Origin: Gammaproteobacteria bacterium | GTDB taxonomy: Bacteria > Pseudomonadota > Gammaproteobacteria > Pseudomonadales > Pseudomonadaceae | Assembly (NCBI GenBank): GCA_018827205.1 | Contig: JAHJXZ010000105.1 | Location: 1 to 40,013 of the forward strand | Direction: 5' to 3' | Length of the DNA stretch: 40,013 nucleotides | Shown: positions 24,863 through 33,759 of the stretch, piece after piece | Layout: every line of letters begins with the position of its first letter | Position numbering within the stretch: position 1 is the first letter of the stretch | Made by a program: the position numbers and the translations under genes | Notes under the pieces: generated by a model | Databases searched by the model: none | What the model was told of the DNA's origin: nothing | What the model saw: only the letters and a program-made list of their open reading frames with translations

Positions 24863-26164
24863 ATGCCGCATCTGTTCCGCCTCACCACCCTCGCGCTGGC
24901 CGTCACCCTGCTGGGCAGCACCGCAGTGTTTGCCGCGCCAGCCGCAGCACCGGCCAGCGCCAACGACAGCGCACCACTGCCGCTGGACGATCTGCGCACC
25001 TTTGCCGAGGTAATGGACCGTATCAAGTCTGCCTATGTAGAGCCGGTCAGTGACAAGACCCTGCTGGAAAACGCGATCAAGGGCATGCTCAGCAACCTCG
25101 ATCCACATTCGGCCTATCTAGAGCCGGAGGCCTTCCGCGATCTGCAGGAAAGCACCAGCGGCGAATTTGGCGGCCTGGGTATTGAGCTCGGCACCGAAGA
25201 TGGCTTTCTCAAGGTGGTCTCGCCAATTGATGACACACCGGCGTCTGCCGCAGGCATCCAGCCCGGCGACCTGATCGTGAAGATCGATGGCCAGCCAACC
25301 AAGGGCCTGTCGCTGATGGAAGCCGTCGAGAAGATGCGCGGCAAAGCTGGCAGCGATATCGAACTGACCCTGGTGCGCGAAGGTGCCAAGCCTTTTGATG
25401 TTGAACTGACGCGCGCAGTAATCAAGGTCAAGAGCGTGAAAAGCCAGCTGCTCGACGACGGCTACGGCTATGTGCGCATCACCCAGTTCCAGGTCAACAG
25501 CGGCGAAGAAGTCGGCAAGGCCCTGGCCAAGCTGCGCAAGGAAAACGGCAAGAAGCTGCGCGGCCTGGTGCTCGACCTGCGCAATAACCCCGGCGGCGTG
25601 CTGCAGGCGGCGGTAGAAGTCACCGACCACTTCCTCAAAAAGGGCCTGATCGTCTACACCGAGGGGCGTATCGCCAACTCTGAGCTGCGCTTCAATGCCG
25701 ACCCTGCTGACGCCAGTGAAGGCGTGCCGCTGGTGGTACTGATTAACGGCGGCAGCGCCTCGGCCTCGGAGATCGTCGCTGGCGCCCTGCAGGATCACAA
25801 ACGCGGCGTGCTGATGGGCACCGACAGTTTCGGCAAGGGCTCTGTGCAAACCGTACTGCCGTTAAATAACGACCGCGCACTGAAGCTGACTACTGCGCTG
25901 TACTTCACCCCTAATGGTCGCTCGATCCAGGCTCAGGGCATCGTGCCAGATATCGAGGTGGCGCGCGCCAAACTGACCCGCGAGCAGGATGAAAGCGGCA
26001 TCAAGGAAGCTGACCTGCAGGGTCACCTGGGCAACGGCAACGGTGGCGCAGACAAGCCGAGTAAGGGCAAGACCAGCACCCCGACACGCCCACAGGATGA
26101 CGACTACCAGCTCAGCCAGGCACTCAATCTACTCAAGGGCCTGAGCGTTACCCGCGGCGACTGA
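24863..26164 (+). CDS. ctpA: Carboxyl-terminal processing protease CtpA (S41 family)
   Basis: 433 aa periplasmic protease. After a signal peptide (MPHLFRLTTLALAVTLLGST... ending FAAPA) come an N-terminal helical region and a PDZ domain (about 95-185; FGGLGIELGTEDGFL, AGIQPGDLIVKIDGQ). The S41 catalytic core has Ser300 in GGSASASE and Lys325/Gln329 in FGKGSVQ. In P. aeruginosa, CtpA with its lipoprotein adaptor LbcA degrades peptidoglycan cross-link hydrolases, which suits its position after envC. AGGAG lies about 11 nt upstream of the ATG. The acidic-basic C-terminal tail (GNGNGGADKPSKGKTS) is low complexity. Confidence 0.95.
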   Translation: MPHLFRLTTLALAVTLLGSTAVFAAPAAAPASANDSAPLPLDDLRTFAEVMDRIKSAYVEPVSDKTLLENAIKGMLSNLDPHSAYLEPEAFRDLQESTSGEFGGLGIELGTEDGFLKVVSPIDDTPASAAGIQPGDLIVKIDGQPTKGLSLMEAVEKMRGKAGSDIELTLVREGAKPFDVELTRAVIKVKSVKSQLLDDGYGYVRITQFQVNSGEEVGKALAKLRKENGKKLRGLVLDLRNNPGGVLQAAVEVTDHFLKKGLIVYTEGRIANSELRFNADPADASEGVPLVVLINGGSASASEIVAGALQDHKRGVLMGTDSFGKGSVQTVLPLNNDRALKLTTALYFTPNGRSIQAQGIVPDIEVARAKLTREQDESGIKEADLQGHLGNGNGGADKPSKGKTSTPTRPQDDDYQLSQALNLLKGLSVTRGD

Positions 26165-26181
26165 TCTTCAGATCAACATCC

Positions 26182-26204
26182 GTAGGAGCGGGCCATACCC
26201 GCAA
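26182..26204 (+). repeat. REP element
   Basis: GTAGGAGCGGGCCATACCCGCAA has the typical Pseudomonas REP form, with stem GCGGG (26188-26192) and CCCGC (26198-26202). It lies 17 bp after the ctpA stop as a single copy, not as a BIME pair. Confidence 0.7.
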
Positions 26205-26217
26205 TACTGCAGCCAAG

Positions 26218-26255
26218 AAAAAGCCCGGCCTTGATTACTCAAGGCCGGGCTTTTT
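26218..26255. terminator. Strong bidirectional terminator between ctpA and a solute-binding gene
   Basis: Perfect 17-bp inverted repeat AAAAAGCCCGGCCTTGA / TCAAGGCCGGGCTTTTT around a TTAC loop, with A- and T-runs built into the stem. It serves the convergent ctpA (+) and the 26270-27025 gene (-). Confidence 0.93.
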
Positions 26256-26269
26256 AATAACGCCTGAAA

Positions 26270-27025
26270 TTACAGGTAGTTATTAGTCATCTCATCGATA
26301 AAGCCTTCGGCACGCAATTCGTCCAGAGCCTTCTGCAGACGCTGCACCACCTCATCCGGGGTGTCCTTGTTCAGTGCCAGGTACAGCTCAGCCTCGTTGA
26401 AACGCAGCGCGGTATTCAGACCGCTGACACCATCCTGCTTGGCCAGGTAGCGACCAACCGGGTCGGTGGTGGCCCACAGGTCGATCTTGCCGCTGAGCAG
26501 TTTCTTAATGTTCTCCTGATCACGCAGTGCATTGATCGGGCTCAGACCCTGGCTTTCCAGATGCTGGCTGACCGCGTCGTTCTTGTAGGCACCGATTTGG
26601 TACTGCGCGGCATCCTTGAGGCTGGCGACGCTGAGGTTATTACCCGGCGCAGCCAACAGCACCCAACCAGTTTTCGCCAATGGCCCCACCCACTTGAACA
26701 GTGGCTGACGCTCTGCGGTGAAGGTGGTGGAGAACAAGCCGTAGTTGGGCTTGTCCAAGGTCAGGCGATACAGGCGATCCCAAGGGAAGCGCAGGGTCAG
26801 GGTGTAGTTGATGCCGGCACGTTTGAACATCGCCCGCACGATCTCGGCACTGATGCCGTCAATACCGTCGTCACGGGCAAAGTTCTTGTCATCCACCGCC
26901 ATGTTGAACGGCGGGAAGTTCTCGGTCAGCAACACCACTTTGTAATCAGCTGGCAGCTCTGCGCGGGCTGCACAGGCACTCAGGACAAGCCCGAACAACA
27001 GGCTGGCTTTCAGGATTTTCAACAT
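26270..27025 (-). CDS. Periplasmic solute-binding protein, family 3 type (third of three tandem paralogs)
   Basis: 251 aa. The amino-acid-type binding-protein fold is evident (VVLLTENFPPFNMAVDDKNF, FKRAGINYTLTLRFPWDRLY, GAYKNDAVSQHLESQGLSP). The signal peptide contains both a lipobox-like LSAC at residues 15-18 and an ARA signal-peptidase I site, so it may be a lipoprotein or a soluble periplasmic protein. It resembles the two upstream neighbours along its whole length. No permease or ATPase gene is adjacent. The ligand is unknown; the fold alone does not show transport, and some family members are sensors. Confidence 0.85.
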   Translation of the reverse strand: MLKILKASLLFGLVLSACAARAELPADYKVVLLTENFPPFNMAVDDKNFARDDGIDGISAEIVRAMFKRAGINYTLTLRFPWDRLYRLTLDKPNYGLFSTTFTAERQPLFKWVGPLAKTGWVLLAAPGNNLSVASLKDAAQYQIGAYKNDAVSQHLESQGLSPINALRDQENIKKLLSGKIDLWATTDPVGRYLAKQDGVSGLNTALRFNEAELYLALNKDTPDEVVQRLQKALDELRAEGFIDEMTNNYL

Positions 27026-27161
27026 AAGTCATTCCGCTCGCATGAATTGTGATTATGGCTAGCGGCATCCCTGCTCGGGCGATGCCCGGCGACGTATGGT
27101 ACTTGGCGTCAACCATCCATGGCCGCGAGCCGGTTTGTGACCGACCCGCTGGTGCTACGTA

Positions 27162-27917
27162 TTACAGGTAGTTGTTCAGAATCTCGTCGACAAAGCCTTC
27201 GCTGCGCATCTTGTCCAACTCGGCTTGCAGCTTCTGTACAACCTCGTCCGGCACCTCTTTGTTCAGCGCCAGATACAGTTCTGCGCTATCGAAACGCAGA
27301 ATGGTTTTTAGACCGGACACACCTTCCTGCTTGGCAAGATAGCGGCCAGCTGGGTCACCGGTGGCCCACAGGTCAATCTGACCAGCCATCAGCTTCTTGG
27401 CGTTTTCCGTGTCGCGCAAGGCGGTAATCGGCTCCAGGCCTTTCTCCACCAGGTGCTCGGCAATCGCGTCGCCTTTATAGGCACCGACCTTGTACTGCTT
27501 GGCGTCGTCCAGGCTGTTCAGGGTAATGCTGCTATCGGCCTTGCCAAGCATAACCCAGTCATCTGGACCGATTGGACCGACCCACTTGAACAGTGCTTCA
27601 CGCTCCGGCAGGCGCGCGGCAACGAACACGCCATAGCCCGGTTTTTCCAGCGCTAGCTTGTAGATGCGATCCCAGGGGAAACGCAGGGTCATGTTGTATT
27701 GAATGCCCGCGCGCTTGAACATCTCGCGGATGATATCCACGGCAATGCCGTCGATATTGTCTTCCTGGGCGAAGTTCTTGCCGTTGATCGCCATGTTGTA
27801 AGGCGGGAAATTCTCGGTCAGCAGGACCAGGCGGTAGTTCGGGTCAATTTCGGCCCGAGCACTGCCCGCGAGCACCATAACTGTGCCAGCGAGGGCGACT
27901 AGTAATTGTTTGAACAT
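27162..27917 (-). CDS. Periplasmic solute-binding protein, family 3 type (second tandem paralog)
   Basis: 251 aa. Signal peptide MFKQLLVALAGTVMVLAGSARA without a Cys, so soluble periplasmic. The core is very similar to the 26270-27025 protein (LVLLTENFPPYNMAINGKNF, MFKRAGIQYNMTLRFPWDRI, WVGPIGPDDWVMLGKADSSI). It shares the pattern KLMAGQIDLWATGDPAGRYLA with its neighbours. About 136 bp separate it from the downstream copy and 97 bp from the upstream one, so each may have its own signals. Ligand unknown. Confidence 0.87.
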   Translation of the reverse strand: MFKQLLVALAGTVMVLAGSARAEIDPNYRLVLLTENFPPYNMAINGKNFAQEDNIDGIAVDIIREMFKRAGIQYNMTLRFPWDRIYKLALEKPGYGVFVAARLPEREALFKWVGPIGPDDWVMLGKADSSITLNSLDDAKQYKVGAYKGDAIAEHLVEKGLEPITALRDTENAKKLMAGQIDLWATGDPAGRYLAKQEGVSGLKTILRFDSAELYLALNKEVPDEVVQKLQAELDKMRSEGFVDEILNNYL

Positions 27918-28014
27918 GATGTCTCACATCGATAGTTGGGCTGAGCATGCAAGCATACCCAGCACGTCCGACTAAGCCCAGCCCAGGTTTTACGCAGGTA
28001 GGGACTCAAGAGGC

Positions 28015-28752
28015 TTACAGATAACCGTCTTTGATCTTGCCCAGCTCACCTTGAGCGCGCATATCGTCCAAGGCTTTCTGCAACTTTTGCACCACACCAT
28101 CGGGCGTCTCTTTATTCAGCGCCAGGTAGAGGTCAGCACTGTTGAAACGATGCACCACCTTGAGCGCGCCCAGTGGCGACTGCTTGGCCATATAGCGCCC
28201 GCCAATTTCATCGGTGGCCCACAGGTCGATCGTTCCTTTCTCCAGCTTGTTGAGGTTTTCCTTGTCCTGCAGGCTGGTTTGCACCGTAACACCACGTTCG
28301 ATCAGAAACTGCGAAATCGCATCATTGCGATAGCCGCCAATCTTGTACGCACCGGCCTGATCTAGGCTGTTCAACGTAATTCTGCTATCGGCCTTGGCCA
28401 GCAACACCCAGTCGCTCACGGCAATCGGCCCAACCCACTTGAACAGCGACTCACGGTCCGGCGTACGAGTCGTGGAAAACACCCCATACCCTTTGCTCTC
28501 TAATGCCTGCTTGTACTGACGATCCCAGGGGAAGCGCAGGATCATCTGGCACTCCAGCTGCGCCTTGCTGCAAAGCGCACGTACGGTATTGCCGCTAATA
28601 CCCTGAACATCAGCATCCTTGGCAAAGTTGCCACCGTTAGCCGCCATGCTGAACGGTGGCAGGTTTTCAGTCAGCAGAACTAAAGGCTCTGCGCGAGCCA
28701 GGCTGACGGCACACAACAGCCACACTGCGGTGAATAGCCGGATAGCGGACAT
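28015..28752 (-). CDS. Periplasmic solute-binding protein, family 3 type (first tandem paralog, most diverged)
   Basis: 245 aa from the ATG at 28752, which has GGAGTTC just upstream. The open frame continues 27 codons further, but those precede the signal peptide MSAIRLFTAVWLLCAVSLARA. The core matches its two downstream neighbours (LVLLTENLPPFSMAANGGNF, QMILRFPWDRQYKQAL, FKWVGPIAVSDWVLLAKADS). It is more diverged, with extra Cys residues in ALCSKAQLEC. From memory, P. aeruginosa also has three such genes between ctpA and hisF. Ligand unknown. Confidence 0.86.
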   Translation of the reverse strand: MSAIRLFTAVWLLCAVSLARAEPLVLLTENLPPFSMAANGGNFAKDADVQGISGNTVRALCSKAQLECQMILRFPWDRQYKQALESKGYGVFSTTRTPDRESLFKWVGPIAVSDWVLLAKADSRITLNSLDQAGAYKIGGYRNDAISQFLIERGVTVQTSLQDKENLNKLEKGTIDLWATDEIGGRYMAKQSPLGALKVVHRFNSADLYLALNKETPDGVVQKLQKALDDMRAQGELGKIKDGYL

Positions 28753-28843
28753 AAGAACTCCGTGTATAGAAACGCCATTTATAGAAAGGGGGCCGCTGCG
28801 GGATGCTGAATGCATCAACCCGAACGCAGACATTCTGATTTTA

Positions 28844-28879
28844 GCGGGCGAGTCGACATTTTGCTGTCGACTCGCCCGC
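28844..28879. terminator. Large perfect hairpin downstream of hisF
   Basis: GCGGGCGAGTCGACA (28844-28858) and its exact complement (28865-28879) form a 15-bp stem with a 6-nt loop, 35 bp after the hisF stop. On the hisF strand it is followed by CTAAAAT, not a T-run, so it is terminator-like but not canonical. A role in 3'-end stability is possible. Confidence 0.5.
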
Positions 28880-28913
28880 AGCAGTGGCCAGCAGGGCTGC
28901 CGGCCAGCGAGGT

Positions 28914-29684
28914 TTAGCGCACCACAATCCCGCGAGCAGCCATATACGCCTTGGCTTCCGGCACGGTGTATTCGCCGAAGTGGAAGATACTAGCGGCCAG
29001 TACGGCAGCGGCTTTGCCTTCGATAATACCGTCAGCCAAGTGTTGCAGGTTGCCGACGCCGCCGGAGGCGATCACCGGAATGCCGACCATTTGGCTGATT
29101 GCGCGGGTTACGCCCAGGTCGTAGCCACTCTTTACGCCGTCCTGGTCCATGCTGGTCAGGAGGATCTCGCCGGCGCCGAGGTCCTCCATCTTTTTCGCCC
29201 AGAGTACGGCGTCCAGGCCAGTCGGTTTGCGCCCGCCGTGGGTGAAGATTTCCCAGCGCGGAGTTTCACCCGGCTTAGAGACCTTTTTCGCATCGATGGC
29301 CACGACGATGCACTGCGAGCCAAAGCGCGAGGCGGCTTCGCCAACGAACTCCGGGGTGAAAACCGCAGCAGTGTTGATCGACACCTTGTCGGCGCCGGCA
29401 TTGAGCAGGTTGCGAATGTCCTGCACGGTGCGCACGCCACCACCCACGGTCAGTGGAATAAACACCTGGCTGGCCATGCGCTCGACCGTGTGCAGCGTGG
29501 TATCGCGGCCATCGACGCTGGCGGTGATGTCGAGAAAGGTAATCTCGTCGGCGCCCTGCTCGTCATAACGCCGGGCAATTTCCACCGGATCGCCGGCATC
29601 GCGGATGTTCTCGAACTGCACGCCCTTGACCACGCGACCGTTGTCGACGTCGAGGCAAGGGATGATGCGTTTAGCCAGCGCCAT
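28914..29684 (-). CDS. hisF: Imidazole glycerol phosphate synthase cyclase subunit HisF
   Basis: 256 aa TIM barrel. With HisH it converts PRFAR and glutamine-derived ammonia to IGP and AICAR in histidine synthesis. The start [24 protein letters not shown] is the classic HisF N-terminus with the catalytic Asp. The second catalytic Asp is in VVAIDAKK, and phosphate-binding glycines are in VGGGVRT and [11 protein letters not shown]. Length equals the family norm. Open frame upstream of the ATG at 29684 overlaps hisA and is not used. It is 10 bp after the hisA stop. Confidence 0.97.
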   Translation of the reverse strand: MALAKRIIPCLDVDNGRVVKGVQFENIRDAGDPVEIARRYDEQGADEITFLDITASVDGRDTTLHTVERMASQVFIPLTVGGGVRTVQDIRNLLNAGADKVSINTAAVFTPEFVGEAASRFGSQCIVVAIDAKKVSKPGETPRWEIFTHGGRKPTGLDAVLWAKKMEDLGAGEILLTSMDQDGVKSGYDLGVTRAISQMVGIPVIASGGVGNLQHLADGIIEGKAAAVLAASIFHFGEYTVPEAKAYMAARGIVVR

Positions 29685-29694
29685 GAGTTTGTCC

Positions 29695-30432
29695 TCAGCC
29701 CTTGTAGGAATCGCAGAAGGCTTGCGCCTCCGCGACATCCAGGGTGCCTTCATAGATCGCCCGACCGGTGATGGCGCCGATAATGCCTGGCGCCTTGGCG
29801 TCGAGCAGCGACTTGATGTCACCGAGATTGTGGATGCCGCCGGAAGCGATAACCGGGATCTTCGTGGCGGCGGCCAGCGCGGCAGTGAACGGTACGTTGC
29901 AGCCCTGCATCATGCCGTCTTTAGCGATATCGGTATAAACGATGGCGGACACACCGTCAGCTTCGAAACGCTTGGCCAGATCGATCACCTGCACGGTGCT
30001 GACTTCGGCCCAACCGTCGGTGGCAACGAAACCGTCTTTGGCGTCCAGACCGACAATCACTTTGCCCGGAAACGCCTTGCATGCCTCAGCGACGAACTCC
30101 GGCTGCTTGACCGCCTTGGTGCCAATGATCACGTAGCTGACGCCGGCTTTGATGTAATGCTCGATGGTTTCCAGCGAGCGGATACCACCGCCAATTTGAA
30201 TCGGCAGGCTCGGATAACGCTTGGCGATGGCTGTGACCACCTCACCGTTGACCGGCTGGCCTTCGAACGCGCCATTCAGATCGACCAGGTGCAGTCGACG
30301 GCAACCACCCTCAACCCACTTGGCGGCCATGCTCACCGGGTCATCGGAGAATACCGTGGAATCTTCCATGCGGCCCTGGCGTAGACGCACGCAAGCGCCG
30401 TCCTTCAGATCGATAGCGGGGATAATCAGCAT
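29695..30432 (-). CDS. hisA: Phosphoribosyl-ProFAR isomerase HisA
   Basis: 245 aa TIM barrel isomerase acting just before HisF/HisH in histidine synthesis. [20 protein letters not shown] is the HisA N-terminus with the catalytic Asp8. Phosphate-binding motifs [15 protein letters not shown] and [14 protein letters not shown] are present, and the second catalytic Asp lies in [10 protein letters not shown]. Length is normal. It lies 36 bp after the DUF2164 gene and 10 bp before hisF. Confidence 0.97.
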   Translation of the reverse strand: MLIIPAIDLKDGACVRLRQGRMEDSTVFSDDPVSMAAKWVEGGCRRLHLVDLNGAFEGQPVNGEVVTAIAKRYPSLPIQIGGGIRSLETIEHYIKAGVSYVIIGTKAVKQPEFVAEACKAFPGKVIVGLDAKDGFVATDGWAEVSTVQVIDLAKRFEADGVSAIVYTDIAKDGMMQGCNVPFTAALAAATKIPVIASGGIHNLGDIKSLLDAKAPGIIGAITGRAIYEGTLDVAEAQAFCDSYKG

Positions 30433-30468
30433 CGGTTGAACCTGCTCAAGTCGTGTGAATTCGGTGGG

Positions 30469-30729
30469 TCAGCTCTTTTCGAGTGCCCATAGGTCGCTTT
30501 CAATGCTCTCGAACCGTTCTTTCAGGTGAGTCTGCACATCGAAAATCGCCCGGTTGTAGTAGTGCGGCGCAATCTCACGGGCAAATAGCTCAAGCACCTC
30601 GGCGGCCTCGAAGCTACCCAGCTCCAGCTCGAAGCGATCAGCCATAAAGCGCTTGATCGCCAAACAGGCTTCACGCTCCTGCTCAGCGCTCAAGGTCATG
30701 ATCGGCGGCTTGCTTTTGGCCCGGCTCAT
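30469..30729 (-). CDS. DUF2164 family small protein within the his operon
   Basis: 86 aa soluble protein of unknown function. The pattern LSAEQEREACLAIKRFMADRF, then FELFARE-like VLELFAREIAPHYYNRAI and a C-terminal ERFESIESDLWALE, matches what I know as DUF2164. Its ATG directly abuts the hisH TAA (TAAATG), implying translational coupling. No catalytic motif is visible; it is mostly alpha-helical and acidic. Presence between hisH and hisA suggests co-expression with histidine synthesis, but no role is known to me. Confidence 0.85.
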   Translation of the reverse strand: MSRAKSKPPIMTLSAEQEREACLAIKRFMADRFELELGSFEAAEVLELFAREIAPHYYNRAIFDVQTHLKERFESIESDLWALEKS

Positions 30730-31368
30730 TTACCAGCGACCATCCCAGGCGGCAAAGTTTTGCAGCAGCTGCAGGCCGTGGGTATGGCTCTTTTCCGGGT
30801 GGAACTGCACGGCAAAGCGCGAGCCGTCAGCCAGGGCTGCCGCGAAATCCTTGCCGTAATGACCGCGACCAACCACCTGTTTGGGGTTGCCGGCCTGGAT
30901 GTAATAGCTGTGCACGAAGTAAAAGCGCGCCAGGTCCGGGATGTTGTGCCACAGCGGGTGCTTGACCAACTGCGCCACCTCGTTCCAGCCCATGTGGGGC
31001 ACCTTCAACGGCTCGCCGTCTTCGACCATGCTCTTGCCGAAGAAACGCACCTTGCCGGGAAACAGACCGATGCAATCGACACCATCGTTCTCTTCACTGT
31101 GCTCCAGCAGCGCCTGCATGCCCACGCAGATGCCGAGAAACGGACGGTCAGCGCTGACTTCACGCACCAGGCTGTCGAAACCCAGACGCTTGATCTCGGC
31201 CATGCAATCGCGGATCGCGCCGACACCTGGAAATACCACGCGGTCGGCTTCGCGAATCACCTGGGCATCGCTGGTGACCAGCACCTTACCGGCACCCACG
31301 TGCTCAAGCGCCTTGGCCACCGAGTGCAGGTTGCCCATGCCGTAGTCGATTACTGCAACTGTCTGCAT
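30730..31368 (-). CDS. hisH: Imidazole glycerol phosphate synthase glutaminase subunit HisH
   Basis: 212 aa class I glutamine amidotransferase supplying ammonia to HisF. The nucleophile Cys81 lies in FLGICVGMQ, and His190/Glu192 in VQFHPEKS complete the triad. [16 protein letters not shown] is the usual N-terminus. The ATG directly follows the hisB TAA (TAAATG), and its own TAA directly precedes the DUF2164 ATG, a tightly coupled arrangement. Confidence 0.97.
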   Translation of the reverse strand: MQTVAVIDYGMGNLHSVAKALEHVGAGKVLVTSDAQVIREADRVVFPGVGAIRDCMAEIKRLGFDSLVREVSADRPFLGICVGMQALLEHSEENDGVDCIGLFPGKVRFFGKSMVEDGEPLKVPHMGWNEVAQLVKHPLWHNIPDLARFYFVHSYYIQAGNPKQVVGRGHYGKDFAAALADGSRFAVQFHPEKSHTHGLQLLQNFAAWDGRW

Positions 31369-31962
31369 TTACAGACAACCCTTGGTCGACGGCATCTGCC
31401 CAGCCATGCGCGGGTCCAGCTCGACGGCCATGCGCAGGGCGCGGCCGAAGGCTTTGAACACCGTTTCGATCTGATGGTGGGTGTTGGTGCCACGCAGGTT
31501 GTCGATGTGCAGGCTGATCAGGGCGTGATTGACGAAGCCCTGGAAGAACTCCTGAAACAAGTCCACGTCAAAACCACCGACCACGGCGCGAGTAAACGGC
31601 ACGTGCATTTGCAGGCCCGGACGACCGGAGAAGTCGATCACCACACGCGACAACGCTTCATCGAGCGGCACATAGGAGTGGCCGTAACGAGTCATGCCCT
31701 TCTTGTCGCCAATGGCCTTGGTGAAGGCCTGGCCGAGGGTGATACCGACATCTTCCACGGTGTGGTGGTCGTCGATATGCAGGTCGCCCTTGCACTGGAT
31801 GTCCAGGTCGATCAGGCCGTGACGGGCAATCTGGTCGAGCATGTGCTCAAGGAACGGCACGCCAATATCGAACTTAGCCTTGCCAGTCCCATCCAGATTG
31901 ATCGAGACCTTGATCTGGGTCTCCAGGGTATTGCGCTCGACGGATGCCGTACGTTCGGCCAT
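31369..31962 (-). CDS. hisB: Imidazoleglycerol-phosphate dehydratase HisB
   Basis: 197 aa, monofunctional as in Pseudomonas (no phosphatase domain). Catalyses dehydration of IGP to imidazole acetol phosphate with manganese bound by conserved His/Glu clusters: [15 protein letters not shown], and [17 protein letters not shown] near the C-terminus. [13 protein letters not shown] is also typical. The ATG at 31962 with GGAG upstream gives [16 protein letters not shown], the family start; 21 upstream codons in frame are not used. It is the first gene of the his group here. Confidence 0.97.
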   Translation of the reverse strand: MAERTASVERNTLETQIKVSINLDGTGKAKFDIGVPFLEHMLDQIARHGLIDLDIQCKGDLHIDDHHTVEDVGITLGQAFTKAIGDKKGMTRYGHSYVPLDEALSRVVIDFSGRPGLQMHVPFTRAVVGGFDVDLFQEFFQGFVNHALISLHIDNLRGTNTHHQIETVFKAFGRALRMAVELDPRMAGQMPSTKGCL

Positions 31963-32046
31963 CACCAGCTCCAGAAAATCGTTGGGCGAAAGGGCCGACA
32001 TTATAGGCCGATAAGCCGCCAACACTGAAGCCAGGACAGCAGAGAC

Positions 32047-32085
32047 AAAAAATCCCGCCGACGCATGGGGCGCTGGCGGGATTTT
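32047..32085. terminator. Terminator of the MFS transporter gene
   Basis: AAAATCCCGCC (32049-32059) pairs exactly with GGCGGGATTTT (32075-32085) around a 15-nt loop. On the - strand the stem ends in ATTTTTTG, 16 bp after the transporter stop. This separates it from hisB, which therefore needs its own promoter in the remaining roughly 80 bp. Confidence 0.88.
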
Positions 32086-32100
32086 CAGGGGAACGGCGGT

Positions 32101-33759
32101 TTACTGGAACAGCACAACCGTCTTCTGCAGAGTAATCCACACACCCCACGCCAGCGGAATACCGACCGCCAACCAAGCAGCAATAGCCATTGGCTTGCTT
32201 GCAGGGTCAGCTGACCATTCCAACTCGTGCGCGGCCAACGCTTTCTTCTCACCGTGAGCACGCTCAGCGGCCAGCTCGGCATCGGTCATGAAATACTTAG
32301 GCGCCACCGGACGCACTAGGGCGTTGCAGATGAAACCCAGCACCAGCAGACCGGCCAGGATGTACAGGGTGATGTCATAGGCCGCAGCCTTCGGCACGCC
32401 AATGCTCAGTTGGTATTCGCGCAGGTAATTGACCAACACAGGACCCAGCACACCTGCCGCCGCCCAAGCCGTGAGCAGACGACCATGGATCGCACCGACC
32501 ATCTGCGTACCGAACAGGTCCGCCAGGTAAGCCGGCACAGTGGCGAAGCCGCCGCCGTACATTGACAGGATCAAGCCAAACGCCAGCACGAAAAGCGCCA
32601 GACTACCCAACTGACCGAGCACCGGCACGGCAGCGTAGAGTGCGAAGCCCAGGCCGAAGAACACGAAGTAGGTGCCCTTGCGCCCGATGAAGTCCGAGCA
32701 GGAAGCCCAGAAGAAGCGGCCACCAATGTTGAATAGGCTCAGCAAACCGGTAAATCCCGCGGCAATCGCGGCAATTTCTGCCAGTTGCGCAGCGTTCAGC
32801 TCGTTAAACGACAGGTCAATCCCGATCAGCTTGCCGGCAAATACCTCCTGCAGCAGCGGCGAAGCCATGCCAATGATGCCAATACCCGCCGATACGTTCA
32901 GGCACAGCACGGCCCAGACCAGCCAGAACTGTGGAGTTTTCGATGCGGTATTAACGTGCACATGACCCTGGGTGATCATCGCATTGCTGGCTTTGGCCGC
33001 CGGCGCTACCCAACCTGCGGGCTTCCAGCCTGTTGGTGGCACGCGATACGACAGTGCCCCGCCGATCATGAAGACAAAGTAGATAGCCGCCATCACCACG
33101 AAGACCTGCCACACCCCCACACTGGTGTCGCTAGCAAAATGGTTCATCAGCAGCGCCGCCAGGGGGGCGCCAACCATCGCACCGCCACCGAAGCCCATGA
33201 TCGCCATACCCGTGGCCATGCCGCGCCTGTCCGGGAACCACTTGATCAGGGTCGATACCGGAGAGATGTAGCCCAACCCCAGCCCGATACCGCCAATTAC
33301 CCCCGAACCTAGCCACAACAGCCATATCTGGTGGGTATAGATACCCAATGCGGAAATCAGCAGACCACCACACCAGCACAGTGCGGAAACCACACCTGCC
33401 TTGCGTGGACCGGCATGCTCAAGCCAGCCACCCCAAAGAGCAGCGGAGCAACCGAGGAAGACGAAGAACAGGGTGTAGATCCAGCCCAGCATGGAAATCT
33501 GCCAGTCGCAATTGCTGGCAAATATCTGCTCGAAGAAGCCTATATCCGCCGCGCAGGCGAGTGGTGCATCAATGCCGATCGCTTTCGACAACGGCAGCCA
33601 GAAGACCGAAAAGCCATAGGCCATACCAATACACAAATGAATGGCCAGGGCGGCCGGTGGAACGATCCAGCGGTTGAAGCCGGGCTTCGCGATGATGCGT
33701 TCCTTGGAGAGGAAGGCAGGCATCGCCGAGGCGCCGTCAAGGACGAGGGCGTCAGTCAT
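32101..33759 (-). CDS. OFA-family MFS transporter
   Basis: 552 aa polytopic inner-membrane protein with about 12 predicted helices. It resembles the oxalate/formate antiporter (OFA) family: IHLCIGMAYGFSVFWLPL in helix 1, GGIGLGLGYISPVSTLIKWF followed by PDRRGMATG in the loop after helix 4, and GRFFWASCSDFIGRKGTYF in the second half. It is longer than simple OFA members because of an inserted segment after helix 1 (CAADIGFFEQIFASNCDWQ) and a charged C-terminal extension (AERAHGEKKALAAHELEW). Substrate unknown; probably a small carboxylate. The ATG at 33759 has AAGAGAAA upstream; 27 in-frame codons before it are not used. Confidence 0.87.
   Translation of the reverse strand: MTDALVLDGASAMPAFLSKERIIAKPGFNRWIVPPAALAIHLCIGMAYGFSVFWLPLSKAIGIDAPLACAADIGFFEQIFASNCDWQISMLGWIYTLFFVFLGCSAALWGGWLEHAGPRKAGVVSALCWCGGLLISALGIYTHQIWLLWLGSGVIGGIGLGLGYISPVSTLIKWFPDRRGMATGMAIMGFGGGAMVGAPLAALLMNHFASDTSVGVWQVFVVMAAIYFVFMIGGALSYRVPPTGWKPAGWVAPAAKASNAMITQGHVHVNTASKTPQFWLVWAVLCLNVSAGIGIIGMASPLLQEVFAGKLIGIDLSFNELNAAQLAEIAAIAAGFTGLLSLFNIGGRFFWASCSDFIGRKGTYFVFFGLGFALYAAVPVLGQLGSLALFVLAFGLILSMYGGGFATVPAYLADLFGTQMVGAIHGRLLTAWAAAGVLGPVLVNYLREYQLSIGVPKAAAYDITLYILAGLLVLGFICNALVRPVAPKYFMTDAELAAERAHGEKKALAAHELEWSADPASKPMAIAAWLAVGIPLAWGVWITLQKTVVLFQ

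Noticed and set aside
27072-27092. CGGGC-GAT-GCCCG hairpin between two solute-binding genes
   Set aside because: Only a 5-bp stem without a T-run on either strand; too common in GC-rich DNA to call a terminator.
29685-29822. N-terminal extension of hisF into hisA
   Set aside because: HisF starts at [14 protein letters not shown]; the upstream codons are the hisA 3' end in another frame.
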